A DNA stretch of 5,050 bases from DATGZX01 sp035296965 (GTDB lineage Bacteria > Planctomycetota > Planctomycetia > Gemmatales > Gemmataceae): contig DATGZX010000192.1 in NCBI GenBank assembly GCA_035296965.1, positions 1 to 5,050 of the forward strand, given 5' to 3'. The notes beneath the pieces were generated by a model that saw only the letters and a list, made by a program, of their open reading frames with translations, was not told the origin of the DNA and did no database searches. The position numbers were made by a program, and so were the translations under genes. Shown here piece by piece: positions 1 to 4,933 of this stretch; the stretch's first letter is position 1; each line of letters opens with the position of its first letter.

Positions 1-339
1 CGTCTCACAACCGAAGAATTTCTGCGCCGCTTTTTGCTGCATGTTTTGCCCAAGGGTTTCGTGCGCATCCGACACTACGGCCTGCTGGCGAGTGTCAACG
101 TGTCCACCAAGTTGGAGCGTTGCCGACAACTCCTGGGCCAACAAGCGCAGCCCGAGTCACCCCCACCCAAGAACTGGATGGAACGCATTTTGGAGTGGAC
201 CGGCCAAGACCCCATGCGCTGTCCGCATTGCCAAGGCAGGTTGCAGCGTCGCTTCGCCTCGATCCGAACTACGCAGACGCCTATGGAAGCGGGGCTATTC
301 CTATGCCCGCAAGGGCGAACAGGACAAGGCCATCGCTGA
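1..339 (+). CDS. IS91-family transposase, C-terminal fragment (partial)
   Basis: The frame is open from base 1, so the 5' end lies outside the window. Early residues read FLLHVLPKGFVRIRHYGLLA, which I recognise as the block near the C-terminal end of IS91/IS801-type transposases, the single-strand rolling-circle (Y2 HUH) class. The catalytic tyrosines of such enzymes lie upstream and are not visible. Further on, a CPHC pair near residue 75 matches the cysteine pair that usually closes these proteins. Family resemblance stops at about base 245. The last 30 or so codons, to the TGA at 337-339, are out-of-frame TPR sequence, so the natural C-terminus is lost or replaced. It is very probably a dead remnant that ends at a rearrangement junction. 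Only the family assignment is firm; activity cannot be judged from this part. Confidence 0.8.
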   Translation, partial: RLTTEEFLRRFLLHVLPKGFVRIRHYGLLASVNVSTKLERCRQLLGQQAQPESPPPKNWMERILEWTGQDPMRCPHCQGRLQRRFASIRTTQTPMEAGLFLCPQGRTGQGHR

Positions 340-385
340 TTACACGGAGGCGATCCGCCTCGACCCGAAAGACGCAAATCCGTGA
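246..385 (+). pseudogene. TPR-repeat fragment, apparently inverted piece of the neighbouring TPR gene
   Basis: Two frames together spell a TPR segment. Frame 3 gives LRLDPNYADAY (252-284). Frame 2 then gives KRGYSYARKGEQDKAIADYT and AIRLDPKDAN (287-379). The frames meet at TATGG (282-286). One extra T would give Tyr-Trp and a continuous helix pair, so a single-base deletion is likely. No start codon or ribosome binding site precedes it, and it abuts the transposase remnant on the left. On the right it meets a TPR segment of opposite orientation at about 380-384. TPRs are protein-protein interaction repeats; the partner is unknown. I read this as a flipped internal piece of the gene on the other strand (569-381). 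It could instead come from a second TPR gene. Confidence 0.6.
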
Positions 386-404
386 ACTCTGCGATGGCCT
401 TGTC
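323..404. repeat. Perfect 14-bp inverted repeat (323-336 / 391-404)
   Basis: GACAAGGCCATCGC at 323-336 recurs as its exact reverse complement at 391-404, with 54 bases between. Both arms encode the Asp-Lys-Ala-Ile-Ala of a TPR helix, one on each strand. The pair is therefore a by-product of two opposed TPR segments rather than an independent regulatory hairpin. Confidence 0.85.
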
Positions 405-569
405 GTACTCGGCCTTTTCGGCGTGGGCCCAACCCCGGTTGTAGCAAGCAACAGCATCTTCATCAGCTGTCGCTATCGTTTGCCCGTTAGAACAGTACAC
501 CGTCATTGGTAGCAGCAGGAGCGCAAGCACCACGAAGAAGAAACTTCGTCGGGTACATTTGATGTGCAT
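381..569 (-). pseudogene. N-terminal fragment of an exported TPR-repeat protein
   Basis: From ATG at 569 (- strand) the protein begins MHIKCTRRSF, followed by a strongly hydrophobic run (residues 10-25) containing LALLLLP. This is a typical Sec signal peptide. The cysteine at residue 26 (TVYC) is a poor lipobox, so a lipoprotein is possible but weakly supported. Residues 39-63 read AVACYNRGWAHAEKAEYDKA and then IAEFT, the first TPR helix pair. TPR homology stops at about base 381, where the + strand TPR piece begins. A weak GGAAG lies upstream of the start. The frame stays open upstream to a TTG at 641, but those residues do not look like a signal peptide, so 569 is preferred. The product would be exported, perhaps periplasmic. 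It is truncated by the junction and likely nonfunctional. Confidence 0.55.
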
Positions 570-778
570 TTGACACCGCTCTTCCGAGGCATTGGTACTG
601 GCATCGATTTGAAGAAGCACCGACAATTGTATCTCGTCCAATGCTGTCGTGCACGTCCTTCGACAATCTCCACCTCTACACCGCCTGGAATTTCCTTCAT
701 TTTCCTGACGGCCTCCTGCATGTCACGGCCCAAATTGGTGCGATTGATTGGCAGCGCAGTCCGGTTGTTTCGGCTCAT
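503..778 (-). CDS. Unrecognised short ORF, possible gene remnant
   Basis: From ATG at 778 the first half has a protein-like composition, with MQEAVRKMKEIPGGVEVEIV at residues 20-39 suggesting an amphipathic helix followed by a strand. The frame is also open upstream to about 914 without another ATG, so the true start may be missing. After residue 45 or so the sequence turns Cys/Arg/Ser-rich and looks out of frame. In that part it overlaps the predicted start of the exported TPR protein at 569. It lies in the same direction as the unknown protein to its right (stop at 911) and the TPR gene to its left, so the three may once have been a cluster. I do not recognise a family. It may be a decayed fragment or chance. 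Confidence 0.25.
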   Translation of the reverse strand: MSRNNRTALPINRTNLGRDMQEAVRKMKEIPGGVEVEIVEGRARQHWTRYNCRCFFKSMPVPMPRKSGVKCTSNVPDEVSSSWCLRSCCYQ

Positions 779-910
779 CAGAGAATCTTCGTCGGTTGAA
801 AAGAGCGTGGTGATAGGGAAAGGCAGCTTGATTGCGGACTTGCTGGGATTGTGCCGGCGACCTGCAAGACATCCACTCAGCGGCGAATGAGATGGCCGGA
901 AACGCTGTCC

Positions 911-1282
911 TTATCTCTTGCCATCCTTCCTCTCGCCGGTTGGCTCCCCGATGGGAACTTCAACCGTACTCGGAGCGACCTTCCCTTCCTTCCAATCGGG
1001 GAAGGACAGGGTAATCTTCGCTTGCCGGTCGCTGACTGCTATCGGCACTTGCAATGGGGCAAAGAACCTGACGTTGCAGCACCGTTGGTCGAGGGCCAGC
1101 TTCATGAGAACAAGACCGCCATCGGCTGTCTTCGCAGGAAAGCTAATCTCGGCGAGAGGGTGGATGTTGGCTTCCGGGGGCAGTCCCCGGTCGTGCCGCA
1201 CCATAACCCCGTGGCCTGTCGAAGATTTCGTCCCGATAACTGCGGCCCCGATCTCCTTCCTGTCCAGTTGTGGTCGGGCCAT
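911..1282 (-). CDS. Hypothetical protein, C-terminal fragment, probably beta-rich
   Basis: Read on the - strand, this frame has the texture of a real protein. Segments include EIGAAVIGTKSSTGHGVMV, GLPPEANIHPLAEISFPAKT and ALDQRCCNVRFFAPLQVP, followed by alternating hydrophobic strands and a charged tail (GERKDGKR) before TAA at 911-913. The alternation suggests a beta-sandwich domain. The adjacent Cys-Cys is distinctive. It resembles hypothetical planctomycete proteins as I recall them, but I cannot name a family or function. ATG at 1282 is the nearest reasonable start, though no strong ribosome binding site precedes it. The frame is open further upstream to TTG/ATG positions as far as 1528, where it only mirrors the PIN gene on the other strand. 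The N-terminus was probably cut where that gene begins. Confidence 0.45.
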   Translation of the reverse strand: MARPQLDRKEIGAAVIGTKSSTGHGVMVRHDRGLPPEANIHPLAEISFPAKTADGGLVLMKLALDQRCCNVRFFAPLQVPIAVSDRQAKITLSFPDWKEGKVAPSTVEVPIGEPTGERKDGKR

Positions 1283-1326
1283 CGGCTGCGCCCACCCTTC
1301 CCGTTGACAGACCGGCTGAGCGGCGC

Positions 1327-1738
1327 ATCCTCGTAGATGCCGGGCCCGCTGGTCGCCCTGATGTCTAAAGACGATAAACATCATCAGTCCTGCGTTGCAA
1401 CCCTGGCAAATCTTTCCCCGCCGTTGCTGACTTGCTGGCCGGTGCTGACCGAAACCGCCTGGCTTCTGCGAAAACAGCCAGCCGCTCTCGGAAAGCTCTT
1501 TGATGCGTTCGCCGCCGGGTTGCTGCAATTACTACCCTTGGAGCAAGAATCCCTCCCCTGGATCGCGAGCTTCATGCACCGCTACGAAACCATCGGGGCA
1601 CAGCTTGCCGATGGTGCGTTGGTGTATCTTGCCGAACATGAGGGGATCCGCACGGTCTTTACGCTTGATCGTCGGGATTTCACGGTCTACCGCCTCAAAG
1701 GCAAGCGCGCGCTCAAAATCATCCCGGAGGTTCAATGA
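1327..1738 (+). pseudogene. VapC-like PIN-domain ribonuclease gene with frameshifted N-terminus
   Basis: PIN-domain toxins of the VapC type are Mg-dependent RNases that use a cluster of acidic residues. From ATG 1337 the frame encodes 133 residues. It contains PVLTET with the conserved Glu (residue 39), ADGALVYLAEHEGI with an Asp (92), and VFTLDRRDFTVYR with the closing Asp residues (111, 114). The usual first strand with its catalytic Asp is missing from this frame. It is instead encoded one frame over: bases 1327-1347 read ILVDAGP, then one extra G (1348) shifts into LVALMSKDD. No in-frame ATG or ribosome binding site precedes ILVDAGP. A product from ATG 1337 would lack the first metal ligand. 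No antitoxin gene adjoins, because the upstream strand is occupied by an opposed gene fragment. It is probably an inactivated, orphaned toxin gene. A PIN protein outside toxin-antitoxin pairs is an alternative. Confidence 0.75.
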
Positions 1739-2020
1739 GCGGAAATCGATTGGAGATAAATCCGGGTGTGGCGGGGTTTATTTAGGCTTTGAGAAAGTGC
1801 GTAACTATTCGAACTTCAAGGCTGCAACCAGCATATCCATGCCGGGCTGTTGAAAGCGCCGACCGGCTTGTTACATTGCAGAGGATTTCTGTCTAAACAA
1901 TGGTTCGGTCTTGGCGGAGGGCACGAGTATGCGGTCGTTGCTAGTCCGTGGGCGCGAACAACCTTCTGACCACCGGTGTCCATACCTTCCTGTGCCCAGA
2001 GTCGCTCAAGGGAGGATTCG
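1739..2020. other. Gap with no recognisable gene
   Basis: Bases between the PIN gene and the ribosome binding site of the next gene show no convincing ORF. The open frames here are low-complexity or antisense to the next gene. I see no clear terminator hairpin with a T tract and no strong promoter pair. A promoter for the gene at 2021 should lie here. Confidence 0.4.
2011..2015 (+). promoter_or_regulatory. Ribosome binding site selecting GTG 2021
   Basis: GGAGG at 2011-2015 lies five bases before GTG 2021. This favours GTG 2021 over the in-frame GTG at 1976, which has no comparable site. Confidence 0.6.
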
Positions 2021-2545
2021 GTGATCGACCGCGCCGAGAACCTGCTTCCCCGCCTGAAGCCGGCGGGCACCGAACACCACGAACTCGTGGCCGTCTTGTC
2101 CCCGCACTTTGGCGGGTCCGTCCACGACACGGAACGCCGCGTGACGCTCTTCCCGATGCGCCCGCCATACGCCCTGCGGCTGGAGTACAACCGGGGCCTC
2201 GAACTGATCGGGGCGTTCGCCGAGGAGGCGCTGACCGAGCAGGACATCGAAACCGTGCGGGCTGAACTTCACCGCAACTACCTGGAGACGGCCGGAGCGG
2301 GCATCGGCCAGACGGTCCTGCTTGTGTCCGGCCCAATGAAAGGGTGGTGGGGCTACCGAGATCGGTTCCGGATCATGCCGGTGTCCCCGGAGGCCCCACG
2401 CCCGGACTACCTCATTGCAGACCACCCGTTTCTGCTGGAGTTCACCTACAACCGGAGCCCGGATGATAACCGCCTATGTGTATACTGGCGGGTTGGACAT
2501 ATGCGATCCCAAGGCTCCGCGATGGTAGCCGTTGCTCAGAACTAG
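2021..2545 (+). CDS. Hypothetical protein with altered C-terminus
   Basis: A 174-residue protein of no family I can name. There is no signal peptide or membrane segment, so it is probably cytoplasmic. Residues 1-150 or so look like a well-kept soluble alpha/beta protein. Recognisable stretches are HHELVAVLSPHFGGSVHDTE, FPMRPPYALRLEYNRGLELI, a helical EEALTEQDIETVRAELHRNY, then SGPMKGWWGYRDRF and a final PFLLEFTYNRSPD. Codons are strongly GC-rich in third position here. The last 22 codons (from about 2479) coincide with the left copy of the inverted repeat described separately, and their composition changes. The natural C-terminus was therefore probably lost at that junction and replaced by read-through sequence ending at TAG 2543. 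It stands alone, with no operon partner on either side. Confidence 0.65.
   Translation: MIDRAENLLPRLKPAGTEHHELVAVLSPHFGGSVHDTERRVTLFPMRPPYALRLEYNRGLELIGAFAEEALTEQDIETVRAELHRNYLETAGAGIGQTVLLVSGPMKGWWGYRDRFRIMPVSPEAPRPDYLIADHPFLLEFTYNRSPDDNRLCVYWRVGHMRSQGSAMVAVAQN
2479..2523 (-). repeat. Left copy of an imperfect inverted repeat (internally deleted)
   Basis: Read on the - strand, 2523-2490 matches 4662-4695 at 33 of 34 bases, and 2496-2479 matches 4747-4764 at 18 of 18. Seven bases (CCAACCC) are shared by both matches. Relative to the right copy it lacks 58 bases, with the gap falling exactly between the two CCAACCC copies of the right arm. Similarity stops abruptly on both sides. It overlaps the 3' end of the hypothetical gene starting at 2021. 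Confidence 0.9.
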
Positions 2546-2978
2546 AGGCGCGGGTAAGCACCGTGGCGCGCCCGCGAATGAAGCGCATCGCATAGAACGG
2601 CTTCTGCTGAGCGCTGCCTCGGACCCATTCGTACACGGGCACAGCGACCGGGCAGCCCGCAGCGCATTTTGATGTTCCTGTTAACGCCACCCCGGCTTTC
2701 AGAATCTAGTTGACTTGGGCAGCCCGACAGGTACGTTAAACCTTTGATCGGATGGCCAGAATCCTTTCCTGACTTCCCCTTCGGCGGGGTCGCCATCAAA
2801 TCATTTGACCATCCACTTCCGAGACTCTGCTGGTGGCGAGTTCATGGTTTTCTGGATAGGCAACGCCAAATCCCGAGCCAGAGAATAGCGGCCTCCTCGG
2901 AATCCCTACGAGTTGCAGACGTTCAACAAATCGAATACCGCCGTAAGGACGCATTTGACGCCAAGTAAGGAGATCATC
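2546..2978. other. 433-base stretch without a convincing gene
   Basis: Short open frames exist on both strands here but none has a ribosome binding site, a family motif or consistent protein-like composition. Small structures are present: TCAAA-TCA-TTTGA at 2796-2808 and CCCC-TTCGGC-GGGG near 2776-2789, neither followed by a T tract. The stretch immediately follows the left inverted-repeat copy and may be debris carried with the BON-kinase block. The right end must contain the promoter of the BON gene. TTGCAG (2913-2918) with TACCGC (2936-2941) at 17-base spacing is a weak candidate only. Confidence 0.4.
2967..2972 (+). promoter_or_regulatory. Ribosome binding site of the BON gene
   Basis: AAGGAG at 2967-2972 lies six bases before ATG 2979. 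It fixes this start, because the frame is open further upstream to 2913 without a comparable site. Confidence 0.75.
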
Positions 2979-3233
2979 ATGTTTGCGCTAAACCCGGCGT
3001 GCGCCGAGCCAGAAACTTCGCAGGCCAGCATAAAAGAGTTAGCCGAGAGACGCTTACGCAGCAACCCGGATCTGACTCTGAAATGCATCTCTTGTGATTA
3101 CCTGGATGGCGTGCTGTTCCTGCGAGGCTGCCTGCCCACCTGCTACCTCAAACTACTGGCTCAGGAAGTCGTCAGTGGCCTGGAAGGGGTAGAACGTATC
3201 GACAATCAGCTTGAAGTCTTGACGCCCACATGA
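2979..3233 (+). CDS. Small single-BON-domain protein
   Basis: An 84-residue protein that is almost entirely one BON domain (about residues 17-81). It shows the expected order: helix IKELAERRLRSNP, strands around CISCDYLDGVLFLRG with the conserved Gly after the hydrophobic strand, helix CYLKLLAQEVVSGLEGV, and final strand VERIDNQLEVL. BON domains occur in OsmY, in secretins and in many small stand-alone proteins. They are linked to membrane or surface association and stress tolerance; the ligand of stand-alone forms is generally unknown. There is no clear signal peptide, so the product may stay in the cytoplasm. It has five cysteines (8, 36, 39, 51, 55), including a CxxC. It has a good ribosome binding site and appears intact. 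The histidine kinase lies 153 bases downstream in the same direction and the same frame, so co-transcription is possible. Confidence 0.85.
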   Translation: MFALNPACAEPETSQASIKELAERRLRSNPDLTLKCISCDYLDGVLFLRGCLPTCYLKLLAQEVVSGLEGVERIDNQLEVLTPT

Positions 3234-3375
3234 CGTACTTATTCCGTTACCCTGACGGCTAAGGCACGTCTCACTTCTTATCGGCAAGATTGGACCGCGA
3301 ATTACACCGCGGCTGGCGCCGAGGCTCGCTTTCCTGCCTGGGGTAGGCTTCCTGCTGGCGACCGCGCCGACGAAT

Positions 3376-3379
3376 GGAG
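3376..3379 (+). promoter_or_regulatory. Probable ribosome binding site before ATG 3387
   Basis: GGAG at 3376-3379 lies seven bases before ATG 3387, so translation of the truncated kinase could start there. PAS-like sequence continues upstream in frame, so this may be a fortuitous site inside the original gene. Confidence 0.4.
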
Positions 3380-3386
3380 CAGGATA

Positions 3387-4418
3387 ATGGCCACGCTGGA
3401 GCGCGGCGAGGACGTCGAGCAGCTCGAGACGGAGCATGTCCGCAAGGACGGACAGCGTGTCGCAATCGAGCTGACGGTTTCGCCGATGCGGGATAGCGAC
3501 GGCAAGGTCGTGAGCGCCTCGGTGACCGGGCGTGACATCAGCCGGAGAAAGGAGTTGGAGCGCGAAGTCGTCGACATTGCGTCCCTGGAGCAGCGACGCA
3601 TTGGTCAAGACCTGCACGACAGCGTGAGCCAGGAAATGACCGCCCTCAACCTGCTGGTCGGCGACTTGACCGAGACTCTGCGGTCGGATCCCTCGAACGC
3701 GTCGCAGTTGGTCGAGAGGTTGGCCCTGGGATTGCAGCGCAGCCAGCAAGAGCTTCGAGCCGTCATGCGTGGGTTGTGTCCGGTTTCGGTCGATGCCGAG
3801 GGCCTCATGGCCGCGCTGTCCGACCTGGCCAGCCATGCCCAGCAGGAGGGCAAGGCGACATGCGTCTTTGACTGCCGCAAGCCGGTCTTCGTCGAAGACA
3901 ACGGCATCGCGACCAACCTCTATCTCATCGCTCAAGAAGCTGTCCACAACGCGGTCAAGCACGCCCGCTGCCAGAAAATCCGCATTTCCATGGAGTCGAA
4001 TCACCTCCTGGTCCTGCGCGTGCAAGACGACGGCAGCGGCATCCCAGACCAGCCGACCGAGAAACACAACGGACTGGGCCTGCGCATCATGCGCAACCGT
4101 GCTGCGATCATTGGCGCTACGCTGACCATTCAGCCGGCCGAACCAACCGGTACCCTGGTAACGTGTGCTTTGGCGAGGACGAACCATGAAACGGAAAGAA
4201 GTGCGATGCCTGAAGTCGTGCAGTGGAAGTGGATGCCGGACGCCCGCAAGAATCGCCTAACCGGCCGCAAGTCCCGCCAAGAAACGAGGCGGCAAGCACT
4301 GACCTTGACCGTAGTGGCCGGTGGTGCCCTAGCGGCTGGCGCTGCGCTGGCGGACGAGGCCAGTAAGATCGTGTGTCATGGTCCAGTCAATCACCGTGGC
4401 CGAACCTCATTGGAATGA
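3387..4418 (+). CDS. NarX/DegS-type sensor histidine kinase, N-terminally truncated, abnormal C-terminus
   Basis: This kinase autophosphorylates a His and normally passes the phosphate to a LuxR-type response regulator. From ATG 3387 (343 residues), residues 1-50 are the rear of a PAS domain with its PAC part (HVRKDGQRVAIELTVSPMRD, then VTGRDISRRKELE). Residues 66-131 are the HisKA_3 dimerisation region with phospho-acceptor His77 in RRIGQDLHDSVSQEM. Residues 172-260 are the HATPase_c domain: N-box QEAVHNAVKHA (183-193), G1 DDGSGIP (214-220), G2 NGLGLRIM (228-235). The catalytic core is thus complete. PAS-like residues (DRADEWSRI) continue in frame before ATG 3387, and the frame is open back to the BON stop at 3231-3233, so the gene has lost its 5' sensor region. 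The kinase normally ends near residue 263. Here the frame runs 80 residues further through an Arg-rich stretch and a hydrophobic, signal-like segment (303-322). No response regulator follows. Confidence 0.85.
   Translation: MATLERGEDVEQLETEHVRKDGQRVAIELTVSPMRDSDGKVVSASVTGRDISRRKELEREVVDIASLEQRRIGQDLHDSVSQEMTALNLLVGDLTETLRSDPSNASQLVERLALGLQRSQQELRAVMRGLCPVSVDAEGLMAALSDLASHAQQEGKATCVFDCRKPVFVEDNGIATNLYLIAQEAVHNAVKHARCQKIRISMESNHLLVLRVQDDGSGIPDQPTEKHNGLGLRIMRNRAAIIGATLTIQPAEPTGTLVTCALARTNHETERSAMPEVVQWKWMPDARKNRLTGRKSRQETRRQALTLTVVAGGALAAGAALADEASKIVCHGPVNHRGRTSLE
4206..4418 (+). other. Possible start of a separate exported protein, fused in frame to the kinase
   Basis: The last 70 codons of the kinase frame, from an internal ATG at 4206, look like the N-terminus of another protein. 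There is an Arg/Lys-rich region ending in RKSRQETRRQ, then LTLTVVAGGALAAGAALA and an Asp-Glu. That order (twin Arg, hydrophobic core, Ala-rich end) resembles a Tat or Sec signal peptide. No good ribosome binding site precedes 4206. The mature part would be only about 20 residues before TGA 4416, so it is truncated at best. It is either a fused remnant of a neighbouring gene or chance coding in an extended frame. Confidence 0.3.
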
Positions 4419-4661
4419 CGCTTGACGTCGTTATCCTCTGCCGCCGGCTGCTTACTGAAGTTTCCCGATCCCTTCTACTTGACCTGTTTCAACGGACATT
4501 CGTTACTTTCTGGATCATGGAGATCTGCTTGAAACATGCCAATGAGGCACCGGAGTCCCCCTCGGCCCGATATGGCAGCTCTATTGTCCCTGCAGTGGCT
4601 GAACCAAGGGGCTGTCCACCGCGAGAGACTAGAACAGGAAAGGACAGGATGTTGGCCCAGG
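4419..4661. other. Gap with no recognisable gene
   Basis: Open frames cross this stretch on both strands (for example - strand 4698 to 4489), but none has family motifs, a ribosome binding site or steady protein-like composition. It directly precedes the right inverted-repeat copy. No terminator or promoter stands out. Confidence 0.35.
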
Positions 4662-4764
4662 ATCGCGGAGCCTTGGGATCGCAAATGTCCAACCCCACGG
4701 CCGGATCGGTTCATGGGGCCAGCACTCTCTCCTCTCCCATCGCGGACCAACCCGCCAGTATACA
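4662..4764 (+). repeat. Right copy of the imperfect inverted repeat (full-length form)
   Basis: This is the 103-base counterpart of 2479-2523 in opposite orientation. Two CCAACCC copies (4689-4695 and 4747-4753) mark the edges of the 58 bases absent from the left copy. The one mismatch is at 4684. The right part encodes the segment before the WD40 repeat. This copy is therefore probably in its original context and the left one derived, but that direction is inference. Confidence 0.88.
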
Positions 4765-4933
4765 GCCCAGGGACAAGGGCCAGGTGGTCCGCACGCTCAA
4801 GGGAGACTGGTCGGACAACGTCAGCAGCTTGGGGTTTAGCGCCGATGGCAAACGCATCGTCGCCAACCGGGCAAGCCGCTGGCGGAAGGCGAGTTCCCAG
4901 CAAACGCGAGTGTATTCTCTTGATTGCCGCTGA
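4685..4933 (+). pseudogene. WD40-repeat protein fragment, frameshifted
   Basis: WD40 repeats form beta-propellers used as interaction platforms. In the frame from ATG 4685, residues 34-60 read VVRTLKGDWSDNVSSLGFSA and then DGKRIVA. This is the classic first half of a WD40 blade (GH..V..L.FSPDG..I), although the usual Gly-His is Gly-Asp-Trp here. The second half of the blade is missing. After residue 60 the frame turns Arg/Ser-rich, while the next frame gives GKPLAEGEFPANASVFS (4870-4920) and stops at TGA 4921. That piece looks like the opening of the next repeat, so the sequence between has been lost with a frame change. The frame is open upstream to GTG 4373 but shows nothing recognisable there. 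It is a remnant of a larger protein. The residues before the WD40 part overlap the right inverted-repeat copy. Confidence 0.55.

Noticed and set aside
564..890. + strand ORF of 108 codons
   Set aside because: Rich in Ser/Arg/Leu with no recognisable segment; the opposite strand has better protein-like texture.
1816..2425. Several overlapping - strand ORFs opposite the gene at 2021
   Set aside because: They are Arg/Pro/Gly/Ser-rich with no ribosome binding site and mirror a + strand frame with a good start site and protein-like composition.
2776..2808. Small hairpins (CCCC-TTCGGC-GGGG and TCAAA-TCA-TTTGA)
   Set aside because: Short, isolated and without T tracts or neighbouring genes that would give them a role; such stems occur by chance.
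2913..2941. Promoter-like pair TTGCAG / TACCGC upstream of the BON gene
   Set aside because: Spacing is 17 bases but the -10 match is poor, and promoter consensus in this presumed group is not well known. Mentioned only within the gap entry.
3244..3258. Possible terminator hairpin CCGT...ACGG after the BON gene
   Set aside because: The stem is only four pairs and no T tract follows.
3153..4187. Long - strand ORF of 344 codons opposite the kinase
   Set aside because: It is antisense to a kinase with clear H-, N-, G1- and G2-box motifs. Long mirror frames are expected in GC-rich coding DNA, and its translation shows no motif.
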